NCBI RefSeq assembly: GCF_002078605.1
Contig: NZ_MSJR01000001.1
Span: 124,001 to 188,000, forward strand
From: Salegentibacter sediminis
GTDB lineage: Bacteria; Bacteroidota; Bacteroidia; Flavobacteriales; Flavobacteriaceae
Length of the DNA: 64,000 nucleotides
Direction: 5' to 3'
The number at the start of each line of letters is the position of its first letter. Within the stretch, counting starts at the first letter, position 1. Below are positions 9,399-18,452 of this stretch, one piece after another. A program made the position numbers and the translations under genes. Below the pieces are notes generated by a model. That model had not been told where the DNA came from. It searched no databases and saw only the letters and a program-made list of their open reading frames with translations.

Positions 9399-11000
9399 AT
9401 GAAACTCAGATCCATATTTCTCTTTTTGGTTTTAAGTATAATTCTTGTTTCCTGTAAATCTACTCAACCGGTACCGGAAATACCTTCAGAAGAGATCGAG
9501 ACAAAAGACACCTTAGCTGCTTCTAAACCCGAGGTTTCTTCCGAAGTAAAAGAAGAAATGGTCGGGATCACTCCCTGGGATCCAAACACTCCCAAAAACA
9601 TAGAAGAATTCCGTGCTGCCTGGGTAGCCACGGTTGCCAATATCAACTGGCCAAGCACACCGGGACTTCCCACTTCAGAGCAACAAAAGGAAGCCCTTGA
9701 ATTACTTGATTATCTGGAAAACAACAATTTTAATGCAGTGATCTTCCAGGTTAGACCACAAGCCGATGCACTTTACGACAGTAAATTGGAACCCTGGTCC
9801 TACTACCTTACCGGGCAACAGGGAAAAGCTCCCGAGCCTTATTACGACCCGCTTAAATTCTGGATAAATGCAGCGCACGAGCGTGGACTGGAATTACATG
9901 TATGGTTAAATCCATATCGGGCTCATCATACCACCGGAAAAGAAATCAGTGAAAAATCTGTGATTAAAACAAATCCCGACCTCGTTGTAGAGCTTGAAAA
10001 CGGAATGTGGTGGATGGATCCTGCCCAAAAAGGAACCCAGGATCTTTCATCGGCAGTGGTGATGGACCTGGTAAAGAGATATGACATAGATGGGATTCAT
10101 TTTGATGATTATTTCTATCCTTATGATTCTTATAACAATGGAAAGGATTTCCCCGATGATAGAAGCTGGCGGGCATACCAGGCTGCAGGGGGAGAATTAT
10201 CCCGTGGAGACTGGCGCCGGGAAAGCGTGAATACATTCATAAAAAGAGTATACAACGAAATAAAAGCAGAAAAACCTCATGTGAAATTCGGATTAAGTCC
10301 CTTTGGTATTTGGCGTCCCGGTTATCCTGAATCTGTAACCGGTTACGACCAGTATGAAAAACTTTATGCTGATGCCAGGCTCTGGCTGAATGAAGGATGG
10401 ATAGATTATTACACCCCGCAGCTTTATTGGAAAATCAGTCAGCTAGGTCAGAGTTTTCCCGAATTATTGGGGTGGTGGCAAAGTGAAAACACCAAACAAC
10501 GTCACTTATGGCCTGGAATGAATGTTGGCGGCGAAGGTGACCAAATGCATATTACCGAAGTAATCAACCAGATTATGATTACCCGTGGGATGCTGCCAAA
10601 GAGTAAAGGAGCAGTACATTGGAGCATTGGCCCCCTGTTAAAGCATAAAGAACTTTCAAATGCTTTAAGAGAAGGACCTTACCGTAAGAAGAGCCTCGTG
10701 CCGCCAAGTCCCTGGCTGGACAATGAATCTCCAAAAAAACCACAGGTCACCACTCGTGCCGAGAATGACAGACTGGTTATTTCCTGGGAGCATGAACAAG
10801 CAGATGCTGTTTTTCGCTGGGTGGTATATTTTAAATATGAAGAAGGAAACTGGGATTACAAGATTCTTAGTCGTGATGCCCGTTCGCAAAATTTACAAAG
10901 AATTGTAGGCGACCAAAATCGCAAGCTGGAGAAAATTGGCGTAACCGCCGTAGACCGGACCGGAAACCAAAGTAAATTCAAAGAGATTTTAATAAAATAA
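9399..11000 (+). CDS. GHL10-family (DigH-like) glycoside hydrolase lipoprotein
   Basis: Lipoprotein (signal ending IILVSCKST, Cys19) with a glycosyl-hydrolase-like 10 barrel at about residues 65-400. Recognisable motifs are EFRAAWVATVANINWP, FNAVIFQVRPQADALY, HVWLNPYR and DGIHFDDYFYPY. A fibronectin-type III-like domain occupies about residues 430-533. E. coli DigH (YddW) of this family cleaves glycan strands stripped of stem peptides. The same role fits here, where two amidases are encoded nearby to produce denuded glycan. It begins a plus-strand gene series with 9-11 bp gaps through the epimerase. The family is clear; activity on peptidoglycan is inferred. Confidence 0.85.
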   Translation: MKLRSIFLFLVLSIILVSCKSTQPVPEIPSEEIETKDTLAASKPEVSSEVKEEMVGITPWDPNTPKNIEEFRAAWVATVANINWPSTPGLPTSEQQKEALELLDYLENNNFNAVIFQVRPQADALYDSKLEPWSYYLTGQQGKAPEPYYDPLKFWINAAHERGLELHVWLNPYRAHHTTGKEISEKSVIKTNPDLVVELENGMWWMDPAQKGTQDLSSAVVMDLVKRYDIDGIHFDDYFYPYDSYNNGKDFPDDRSWRAYQAAGGELSRGDWRRESVNTFIKRVYNEIKAEKPHVKFGLSPFGIWRPGYPESVTGYDQYEKLYADARLWLNEGWIDYYTPQLYWKISQLGQSFPELLGWWQSENTKQRHLWPGMNVGGEGDQMHITEVINQIMITRGMLPKSKGAVHWSIGPLLKHKELSNALREGPYRKKSLVPPSPWLDNESPKKPQVTTRAENDRLVISWEHEQADAVFRWVVYFKYEEGNWDYKILSRDARSQNLQRIVGDQNRKLEKIGVTAVDRTGNQSKFKEILIK

Positions 11001-11009
11001 GCATCCTGT

Positions 11010-12458
11010 ATGTCCCCCATTTTAGTTTTTAGCATCATCGCCGGATATTTTCTAATGTTGATGGCCATAAGCCATTTCACATCACGGAAAGCCGATAACG
11101 CTACTTACTTCACCGCAAACCGCCAGTCGCCCTGGTTCCTTGTGGCCTATGAAATGGTAGGGGCTTCTTTATCGGGGGTAACTTTTATCTCTGTTCCCGG
11201 GGAGGTTGGAAATTCCAACTGGACCTATTTGCAATTTGTGATGGGGAACCTGGTAGGGTATGCAGTAATTGCATTGGTGTTAATTCCATTATTCTATAAA
11301 CTTCGGCTGATTTCCATTTATGAATACTTAAAAGATCGTTTCGGGCAGAGATCATACTATGCGGGAGCTTCATTTTTTCTTATTTCACAAACCATTGGCG
11401 CCTCTTTCAGGCTTTTTCTTGCCGCCTTAGTGTTGCAGATCGCTTTTTTCGATGCTTTTGGAATTCCCTTTTGGGCAACAGTTTTAATTACTATCGGTTT
11501 GATCTGGCTGTATACTTTCCGCGGAGGAATAAAAACAATTGTGTGGACCGATACCCTGCAAACAACATTCTTATTACTGGCCGTTCTCATCAGCATATTT
11601 GTAATCGTAGATCATATGGAGCTCGAGGCTACCCAGGTGTTCTCTGTAGTTTCTGAAAGCAGCATGTCTGATGTTTTCGATTGGGACTGGCGTTCCAATA
11701 GCAATTTTTTTAAGAGTTTTCTGGCCGGTATCTTTATTACCATTGCCATGAATGGACTGGACCAGAATGTGATGCAGAAAAATCTTACCTGTAAAAATCA
11801 AAAAGATGCCCAAAAGAATATCTTTTGGTTTTCAATCACTTTCTTTATTTCTACGGTGTTATTCCTGGCTTTGGGGGTTTTGCTTTATAAATATGCGATG
11901 GACCAGGGAATTGCAATCCCCGAACGCTCAGATGATCTTTATCCGCTCCTGGCGCTTAATCATTTTGGGATTCTTGCCGGTATCGTATTCCTGCTGGGAA
12001 TAATCGCCGCGGCATTCTCCAGCGCCGATTCAGCTTTAACAGCTTTAACTACCTCATTTTGTGTAGATATCCTGGATATCGAAAAACGCAAAGGCAATCA
12101 GAAAAAAACCCGTATGCTGGTTCATATAGGCTTTACGATTTTAATGTTTTTCGTGATCGTGATCTTTAATGCGGTTAACGATAGCAGTGTAGTTAGCGCG
12201 GTGTTTAAAGTTGCAGGCTTTACCTATGGCCCTTTATTGGGGCTGTTTGTCTATGGTTTGCTTACTAGTAATCCGGTAAAAGACAAATGGGTACCTCTGG
12301 TATGCCTTATCTCTCCAATTATTTCGGTAATTTTAGACTGGAACTCTGCAGAGTGGTTTAATGGATATCAGTTTGGTTTCGAAATACTTCTGGTAAACGC
12401 TGCCATTACGATAATTGGGCTTTTTGCTCTTTATAGAGCAAGGTCAATAAATATTTAA
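11010..12458 (+). CDS. Sodium:solute symporter (SSS family)
   Basis: Inner-membrane Na+-coupled symporter with about 13 hydrophobic helices. It carries the SSS core GASLSGVTFISVPGEV and the later AAAFSSADSALTALTTSF segment, whose Ser/Thr residues normally contribute to the second sodium site. The 482 aa length is ordinary. SSS members of amino-sugar loci move sialic acid, sugars or related acids. Here it lies between two glycosidase genes with 9-bp gaps, so a murein sugar or disaccharide, or a cello- or glucosamine-type product of the GH9 enzyme, is a reasonable but unproven substrate. It is the second permease of the locus besides the MFS protein at the left edge. Confidence 0.9.
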   Translation: MSPILVFSIIAGYFLMLMAISHFTSRKADNATYFTANRQSPWFLVAYEMVGASLSGVTFISVPGEVGNSNWTYLQFVMGNLVGYAVIALVLIPLFYKLRLISIYEYLKDRFGQRSYYAGASFFLISQTIGASFRLFLAALVLQIAFFDAFGIPFWATVLITIGLIWLYTFRGGIKTIVWTDTLQTTFLLLAVLISIFVIVDHMELEATQVFSVVSESSMSDVFDWDWRSNSNFFKSFLAGIFITIAMNGLDQNVMQKNLTCKNQKDAQKNIFWFSITFFISTVLFLALGVLLYKYAMDQGIAIPERSDDLYPLLALNHFGILAGIVFLLGIIAAAFSSADSALTALTTSFCVDILDIEKRKGNQKKTRMLVHIGFTILMFFVIVIFNAVNDSSVVSAVFKVAGFTYGPLLGLFVYGLLTSNPVKDKWVPLVCLISPIISVILDWNSAEWFNGYQFGFEILLVNAAITIIGLFALYRARSINI

Positions 12459-12467
12459 TTTAAACAA

Positions 12468-14279
12468 ATGAAAGCATTTTCGAACTTCATAATCTTAATG
12501 CTATTTCTTGCTATCCCTATTTCAGTATGGGGGCAAGATGGGGAGGATGTTTTTATCAGGTTAAACCAGGCAGGTTATTTAGAGGAAGACACTAAAGTGG
12601 CCGTGGTTTTTTCAGCTAAAAGGCCTGATGGAAGATTCATTATAATTAATGCGGAAACAGCAGAAGAAATATATAATGGAAAACTTCAACCCCAAAATAG
12701 GGGAGATTGGGGTAATTTTAAACATTATTTTAAAGCTGATTTTTCTGAGGTTGCTACGCCGGGCAACTATTATCTCTTAATAGAAAATCCAGTTGTAAAA
12801 TCGGCTGAATTTGGTATAGGCCGGGACTTTTCCTATAAAAATCACCACGAAGATTTGATAGGATTTATGCGCCAGCAGCGATGCGGGTATAATCCTTTTT
12901 TGGATATGGTTTGCCACCAGCGCGATGGGCGCAGCATGTTTGGACCTATGCCCGATTCTACTTTCGTAGACTTTAGTGGGGGCTGGCATGATGCGGGAGA
13001 TCAATTGAAATATTTAATCACTTCCAGTAACGCGACCGCAAAAATGTTGAAAGCCTACGAACTTATTCCCGAAAAGTTCGCAGACAAGGTAAATGCATTA
13101 GGGCAGGAGGGAAGCAATGGCATTCCAGATGTTTTAGACGAGGCCAAATGGGGTTTAGACTGGATCCATAAAATGCACAGTGGGCCAGGCGAACTTTTTC
13201 ACCAGGTAGCCGATGACAGGGATCATTTAGGAATGAAATGGCCCGACAAAGATTCATCAGATTATGGATGGGGACCAAATTCCTATCGTGTTGCTTATTT
13301 TGCCACCGGAGAACCTCAGGGACTCAGGGAATATAAAAGTAAAGCAACCGGAATTGCAAACCTCGCCGGAAGATCTGCTGCTGCAATGGCCCTGGGTGCA
13401 CGAATCTGGGAAGATTTCGATCCGGTTTTTGCTGAAAAATGCCGGGTTGCAGCTATAGACCTGTATGAATTGGGAAAAAGACAGGAAGGATTTCAGCAGG
13501 GAAATTCTTACGGTGCTCCCTATCGTTACAATGAAGATACCTGGGCGGATGATATGGAATGGGCAGCGGCCGAATTATTCATAAATACAAGGGAAGATAT
13601 CTTCCTAAACGATGCTAAACGCTATGCCCAAATGGCCAATTCGGTTTCCTGGATGGATAAGGAAGATGCCGATCATTATCGGTTTTATCCGTTTTTTAAT
13701 ATCGGGCATTTTGTGCTTTACGAACATGTTGATAAAGATTTTCAACAGAAACTGGCGCAGTATTATCGCCATGGGATTGATGCTACCCTTAAGCGGGGTC
13801 AGGGAAACCCCTTTCAAATAGGCGTGCCCTTTATCTGGTGCTCCAATAATTTAGCTACTAATCTTATCACCCAGATAATTCTTTATGAAGAGATGACCGG
13901 CGAAAATCAATATCACGATTTCATGCTTGCTCAACGGGATTGGCTTTTGGGAAATAATCCCTGGGGAACTTCAATGTTTATGAATATTCCGGAAAAGGGA
14001 GAATATCCGGAAGAGGTACATACCAGTATCTGGTATCTTACCGGAAAGGAAGTTCCGGGTGGATTGGTGGATGGCCCGGTTTACAAAAGCGTTTATGAAA
14101 ATTTGAAAGGCCTAAGCCTGAAAGAGGATGATGAATTTGCTCAATTTCAGACTGATTTTGTAGTTTACCACGATGATTTTGGAGATTATTCCACCAACGA
14201 ACCAACTATGGATGGTACCGCCGATGCGATCTTCTTTATGGCTTGGTTTGCTAAGGATGCAGAAAATAAAATTGACTAA
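12468..14279 (+). CDS. Glycoside hydrolase family 9 enzyme, secreted
   Basis: The signal peptide ends at ISVWGQ. An N-terminal Ig-like (CelD_N type) domain with FIRLNQAGYL spans about residues 27-115, followed by the (alpha/alpha)6 GH9 barrel. The catalytic aspartates lie in GGWHDAGD (about residues 171-178) and the acid glutamate in TNEPTMDGTADA (Glu near residue 578); DWLLGNNPWGTSMF is another GH9 hallmark. Most GH9 enzymes are endoglucanases, but the family also contains exo-beta-D-glucosaminidases acting on chitooligosaccharide derivatives. Because it sits among murein and amino-sugar genes, a glucosamine-type or murein-derived substrate is at least as likely as cellulose. It is 603 aa long with no carbohydrate-binding module. 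Confidence 0.9.
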   Translation: MKAFSNFIILMLFLAIPISVWGQDGEDVFIRLNQAGYLEEDTKVAVVFSAKRPDGRFIIINAETAEEIYNGKLQPQNRGDWGNFKHYFKADFSEVATPGNYYLLIENPVVKSAEFGIGRDFSYKNHHEDLIGFMRQQRCGYNPFLDMVCHQRDGRSMFGPMPDSTFVDFSGGWHDAGDQLKYLITSSNATAKMLKAYELIPEKFADKVNALGQEGSNGIPDVLDEAKWGLDWIHKMHSGPGELFHQVADDRDHLGMKWPDKDSSDYGWGPNSYRVAYFATGEPQGLREYKSKATGIANLAGRSAAAMALGARIWEDFDPVFAEKCRVAAIDLYELGKRQEGFQQGNSYGAPYRYNEDTWADDMEWAAAELFINTREDIFLNDAKRYAQMANSVSWMDKEDADHYRFYPFFNIGHFVLYEHVDKDFQQKLAQYYRHGIDATLKRGQGNPFQIGVPFIWCSNNLATNLITQIILYEEMTGENQYHDFMLAQRDWLLGNNPWGTSMFMNIPEKGEYPEEVHTSIWYLTGKEVPGGLVDGPVYKSVYENLKGLSLKEDDEFAQFQTDFVVYHDDFGDYSTNEPTMDGTADAIFFMAWFAKDAENKID

Positions 14280-14289
14280 AACCTGAATT

Positions 14290-15318
14290 ATGAAGCTCGA
14301 ATTCCATCCGTATAATTTAGAATTAAAAAATACCTTCACCATTAGCCATGGCTCCCGGGATTTTCAACCCACCTTGATCGTTGCTGTGAGTGACGGCGGG
14401 CATACAGGTTACGGGGAAGCGACAGCCACTTCCTATTATGGGGTTAGCATAGAAAAGATGCAGCAGGATATTAGGGAACTGGAACCTTTGTTAGCCGAAA
14501 ATATTCATAAAACTCCTGAAGAGATCTGGGAACTTACCTGGCCAATGCTAAAGCAGAATCCCTTCGCGCAGTGTGCTCTTGATATAGCCCTGCATGATCT
14601 TCACGGAAAAAGAAACGGGCAGCCGCTTTATAAAATGTGGGGACTCGATGTCAGCAATATACCGCTTACTAATTATACGATTGGGATTGATACTGTTGAA
14701 AAAATGGTGCAAAAGATCAAAGATTTCCCCTGGCCCCTTTATAAGATCAAACTCGGCACTCAAGACGACGTGGCTATTGTTCGTGAACTTAGAAAACACA
14801 CCAAATCAGTTTTTCGGGTGGATGCTAACGCGGCCTGGACGGCAGACCAAGCCATAGAAAATGCAAATGCCTTGAAGGAACTAAATGTTGAGTTCCTGGA
14901 ACAACCCTTAAAAGCCGATGATTGGGAGGGAATGAAAAAACTCTATAAAGAATCGGTGCTGCCACTAATTGCGGATGAAAGTTGTATCGTGGAAAGCGAT
15001 GTGGAAAAATGTGCCGGACATTTTCATGGGATTAATATCAAACTCACCAAATGTGGTGGTCTCACTCCCGGGAAAAGAATGATCGAAAAAGCTAAAAAAC
15101 TCGGCCTGAAAGTTATGGTGGGATGTATGACCGAATCTACCGTTGGAATTTCTGCAATTGCACAATTACTACCACTGCTGGATTATGTAGATATGGACGG
15201 AGGGCTTCTGATTAAAAATGATATCGCCGATGGGGTAAAGGTCTATGATGAAAAAGTCCATTTCCCCGAGAGGAACGGTACCGGCGCTGAATTATATGAA
15301 AAACAAAAAAAAAGCTGA
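14290..15318 (+). CDS. L-Ala-D/L-Glu (dipeptide) epimerase, enolase superfamily
   Basis: Cytoplasmic Mg2+-dependent racemase that converts the murein dipeptide L-Ala-D-Glu to L-Ala-L-Glu so that ordinary peptidases can use it (YcjG/YkfB role). The muconate-lactonising subgroup pattern is complete: KIK at residues 152-154, metal ligands Asp178, Glu204 and Asp229, then the general-base lysine in NIKLTK (about 251-254) and the C-terminal VGCMTEST motif. The gene lies 10 bp downstream of GH9 and directly before an NlpC/P60 endopeptidase, mirroring Bacillus ykfB-ykfC. Related dipeptide epimerases have other specificities, but the neighbourhood strongly favours the murein dipeptide. Confidence 0.9.
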   Translation: MKLEFHPYNLELKNTFTISHGSRDFQPTLIVAVSDGGHTGYGEATATSYYGVSIEKMQQDIRELEPLLAENIHKTPEEIWELTWPMLKQNPFAQCALDIALHDLHGKRNGQPLYKMWGLDVSNIPLTNYTIGIDTVEKMVQKIKDFPWPLYKIKLGTQDDVAIVRELRKHTKSVFRVDANAAWTADQAIENANALKELNVEFLEQPLKADDWEGMKKLYKESVLPLIADESCIVESDVEKCAGHFHGINIKLTKCGGLTPGKRMIEKAKKLGLKVMVGCMTESTVGISAIAQLLPLLDYVDMDGGLLIKNDIADGVKVYDEKVHFPERNGTGAELYEKQKKS

Positions 15319-15327
15319 AATTAGCTG

Positions 15328-15352
15328 TTATTCTGAATTTGCTTCAGAATAA
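15328..15352 (+). repeat. Perfect inverted repeat with A-tail between epimerase and NlpC/P60 genes
   Basis: 10-bp arms TTATTCTGAA and TTCAGAATAA enclose the loop TTTGC. A run of A, not T, follows on the plus strand, so it is not a standard plus-strand terminator. It may act as an mRNA processing or stability hairpin inside the operon. Confidence 0.5.
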
Positions 15353-15390
15353 AAAAAAAATAGGAATATTAGATTTTAAATAAAAAAATA

Positions 15391-16623
15391 ATGAAGCTAC
15401 TTAGAAAAATTTACCTCCCATTTGCTCTTTTAATCTTACTTGCTGCTTCTTCTTGCGAAGAAAAAAGTCAGAAGGAGGAGAAAAACCCTACCGATGAGTA
15501 TATAGCCGAAGTAAAAAAAGAATACGCACCCGATGGAAGAGTAGCCCTTTTTGATGTGAAAACCGAAAAACAGGGAGACTCTTATATTCTCAAAGGAGAA
15601 TCAAACGATCCCGAAGCGGTTGAAAGCCTCAGGCAGAAACTGGAAGCAGAAAACATAAAATTTACCGACAGGATACGTTTGCTGCCAGATGCCGAAGAAC
15701 TGGAAAACAAAACCAGGGGAGTGGTGAAGATCTCGGTGGCTAATATACGGGATGAACCCAAACATTCGGCCCAGCTGGTAACCCAGGCTACCTTAGGGAT
15801 GCCGTTAAAGGTATTAAAGAAACAGGGGGGCTGGTATTATGTTCAAACTCCGGAAGCTTACCTTGGATGGGTAGATTACGGTGGGATTCATAATATGAAT
15901 GAGGAAGAACTCAGGTCCTGGAAACAAAAAGATAAACTCATTTACCTTGAAACTGTCGGGTTTTCTTATGAAGAACCCAACTCCGACTCTCAAAGAGTAT
16001 CCGATCTTGTTTCAGGAAATATTTTAGAGCTCGTAGAGCGCCGTGGGAAGTTTTATGAGGTGAAGTATCCTAATGGGAAGAGAGCCTTCGTAGAAACCGC
16101 TTATGCGCAACCTTATCAGGACTGGTTGGCAAATCTCGAAGCCACCGAAGAAGATCTGGTAGCTACAGGAAAAGACCTAATGGGCGCTCCTTATCTTTGG
16201 GGTGGGACCTCACCAAAAGGGATGGATTGCAGTGGCTTTACCAAAACTGTATTTTTCATGAATGGGGTAGTGCTTCCCAGGGATGCCTCCCAGCAAATTC
16301 ACACCGGAGAAGAAGTTGATACCGAAAGGAATTTTGAGAACCTTGAAAAAGGGGATCTGCTTTTCTTCGGAAAACCCGCCACCGATTCTACTGCTGAAAG
16401 AGTAATTCATGTGGGAATGTGGATAGGCGATAATAAATTCATCCATTCTATGGGAAATGTACACATCAGTAATTTCGATAAGGATGCTGAAGATTTCGAC
16501 GAATACAATTATAATCGCTATTTACGAACAAAAAGAGTTTTAAACAAGGAAGATAAAGGCTTGATATACCTAAGGCAATCAGACCTTTTTACTTTGCCTG
16601 AAGCCGAAGAAGTGAAGATGTAA
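15391..16623 (+). CDS. NlpC/P60 gamma-D-glutamyl endopeptidase with SH3 domains, lipoprotein
   Basis: Lipoprotein (LLAASSCEEK, Cys near residue 22). Two SH3b domains lie at about residues 108-170 and 185-240. The C-terminal NlpC/P60 domain has Cys280 in GMDCSGFT, His341 in VIHVGMW and a third polar residue near His352. This layout matches YkfC-type enzymes that cleave between D-Glu and the diamino acid of free or MurNAc-lacking stem peptides, releasing L-Ala-D-Glu. It follows the epimerase that would use that dipeptide; the 72-bp gap holds a hairpin. A bidirectional terminator closes the transcript 22 bp downstream. Confidence 0.9.
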   Translation: MKLLRKIYLPFALLILLAASSCEEKSQKEEKNPTDEYIAEVKKEYAPDGRVALFDVKTEKQGDSYILKGESNDPEAVESLRQKLEAENIKFTDRIRLLPDAEELENKTRGVVKISVANIRDEPKHSAQLVTQATLGMPLKVLKKQGGWYYVQTPEAYLGWVDYGGIHNMNEEELRSWKQKDKLIYLETVGFSYEEPNSDSQRVSDLVSGNILELVERRGKFYEVKYPNGKRAFVETAYAQPYQDWLANLEATEEDLVATGKDLMGAPYLWGGTSPKGMDCSGFTKTVFFMNGVVLPRDASQQIHTGEEVDTERNFENLEKGDLLFFGKPATDSTAERVIHVGMWIGDNKFIHSMGNVHISNFDKDAEDFDEYNYNRYLRTKRVLNKEDKGLIYLRQSDLFTLPEAEEVKM

Positions 16624-16645
16624 AAAATAAATGCTCCATAAATTA

Positions 16646-16673
16646 AAAAGCCTCCCAATTAAGGGAGGCTTTT
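16646..16673. terminator. Bidirectional terminator between converging operons
   Basis: AAAAGCCTCCC and GGGAGGCTTTT form an 11-bp stem around the loop AATTAA. A and T runs on either side let it serve both the NlpC/P60 gene (plus) and the amidase-NamZ gene (minus). Confidence 0.9.
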
Positions 16674-16678
16674 GAATT

Positions 16679-18442
16679 TTAATATAGTAAATATTGAGAC
16701 CTCAGCTTTTTAAAAAATTCCAGATCATCCTGCCAGGTCTGAATAATTTCCCGAGGCTTTTTCCCGGCATCAAGAGCTTCACGCACTAAAGATGTTTTTA
16801 AAAGTCCGTCCAGCCTTTCTTTGCGCCACTCCAATTGTTCGGGATAAAGTTTTTTAAGGGCATGAAGCATATAGATACCCGCTTCTACAGATTTAAAGTT
16901 ATCCCTGTTAGTTAAGGTCAATTCTACTGCGGGAATCTCTTCCCCCATAAATTTTGGCGGATAGATTTCGATGCCGTCTACCATTTGCTGTGCGGTGATT
17001 TGGGTGGTTTTGTACGAAATCCCCTTCAAGTTATAAGACTCGAGCTGGGTTATTAGATCTTCTGGATGGACCCAGGGAGCTGCGATAAGCTCGAAAGGCT
17101 TTAGAGTTCCGCGGCCTTCTGAAACATTGGTGCCTTCCAGTAAACAGGTTGCCGGATAAAAGGTAGCGGTAGTTAGATTAAGCATATTTGGAGAAGGCTT
17201 AATCCAGGGCAGGCCGGTTTGATCATACCAAAGTTCACGCTTATAATTTTCCATTGGAATAACCTTTAAATCTGCTGAGAGCAATCCGGAATTTTCTCTT
17301 TCCTTATTGAACATTGTTGCGAGTTCCCCAACGGTCATTCCGTGAGTGATAGGTAACATATCGATATCTGTAACAGGCTCTCCTGGTTTTCCAACGGGAC
17401 CATCTACGTATCTACCTCCAATTGCATTGGGGCGATCCAGCACTATAAAGGGAACATTGTTCTCTGCAGCAGCTTCCTGTACCAGAAGCATGGTTTTTAT
17501 GTAGGTATAGAATCGGGCACCAATATCCTGAATGTCGAACACCAGTACCTCTACATCCTTTAGCATTTCAGCTGTGGGTTTTCGGGTCTTTCCGTACAGG
17601 GAGACCACTGGAAGACCTGTTTTTTCATCTTTTGAATCGCTTACGTGAGTATCCTCTTCACCGCGAATTCCATGTTCCGGACCGAAAAGCATGGTGAGCT
17701 CTGTTTCAGGGTTTTGATAAAGAAGATCAACCAGATGGTCTCCATTAGGCAGTAGCCCAGTGTGGTTGGTAACCAGGCCGATTTTCTTGTCTTTGATCAA
17801 ATTAAAATATTCGGCCTCAAAAAGTCTTTCAGCACCAATTTTTACCGGGTTTTTGACTTTCAGTAAAGCTAATTTCGAATATAAGTCGCCCCCCGGGCAG
17901 GTTGTTTCTGCCTGATCTTTATGTCCGCTGATGGTCTCCCGTGAAATATCATATTTCGAAGAAAGGAAGCTTACCAGTTTATTAAGGCTCTCCCATTGTT
18001 GAGGTAATAGCTTCTCTTTGTTGAAATCGCCTTCCACAACGATCAGGACGTGGCCATTTAAATCATAATCGGTATTAGAATCCCCCTGAAAGTTAATATC
18101 CCGGCCTTCTGCGATCTTCCCGCTGGTGCCTATATAAAAATGATAAGGCACATCGGGCCAGGCTTTTTTAACACTGCCATCGGCCATTGGGGAGTCATTT
18201 TGGGAAAAATTCTGCAGCGCCTGAAGTTTCTCTTCAATAGAGCGTTGAGGTTTTTGGGGCATTCCCGTGTGATGTATGGTAATAAACTGCGGCTTATGAG
18301 GGATCATTTGCATCACCGGCTCTTTTGCTTTCCAGTTTTCCCTTGTAATAACAGCTAATTCACTTTCTTCAATAATTTGTGCTGAAGAGGACAAAACGCA
18401 AAAAAACACTAAGATGAAATTGATAAACCCGATTCTAAACAT
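16679..18442 (-). CDS. PGRP-type amidase fused to NamZ (DUF1343) exo-beta-N-acetylmuramidase
   Basis: Secreted two-domain murein hydrolase (signal ending LSSSAQ). Residues about 30-195 form a peptidoglycan-recognition/amidase_2 domain with zinc ligands in HHTG (57-60) and in GHKDQAETTCPGG (His173, Cys182), which cuts MurNAc-L-Ala bonds. Residues about 205-587 form a DUF1343 domain with LVTNHTG, FGPEHGIRG, SLYGKTRKP and IQDIGARFYTY, as in NamZ, which releases MurNAc from non-reducing ends. One polypeptide could thus remove the peptide and then the sugar. It is the last gene of the ROK-nagB-amidase-namZ operon, 10 bp after the other amidase. Most NamZ proteins lack the N-terminal amidase. Confidence 0.92.
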   Translation of the reverse strand: MFRIGFINFILVFFCVLSSSAQIIEESELAVITRENWKAKEPVMQMIPHKPQFITIHHTGMPQKPQRSIEEKLQALQNFSQNDSPMADGSVKKAWPDVPYHFYIGTSGKIAEGRDINFQGDSNTDYDLNGHVLIVVEGDFNKEKLLPQQWESLNKLVSFLSSKYDISRETISGHKDQAETTCPGGDLYSKLALLKVKNPVKIGAERLFEAEYFNLIKDKKIGLVTNHTGLLPNGDHLVDLLYQNPETELTMLFGPEHGIRGEEDTHVSDSKDEKTGLPVVSLYGKTRKPTAEMLKDVEVLVFDIQDIGARFYTYIKTMLLVQEAAAENNVPFIVLDRPNAIGGRYVDGPVGKPGEPVTDIDMLPITHGMTVGELATMFNKERENSGLLSADLKVIPMENYKRELWYDQTGLPWIKPSPNMLNLTTATFYPATCLLEGTNVSEGRGTLKPFELIAAPWVHPEDLITQLESYNLKGISYKTTQITAQQMVDGIEIYPPKFMGEEIPAVELTLTNRDNFKSVEAGIYMLHALKKLYPEQLEWRKERLDGLLKTSLVREALDAGKKPREIIQTWQDDLEFFKKLRSQYLLY

Positions 18443-18452
18443 AAAGCCGCAG

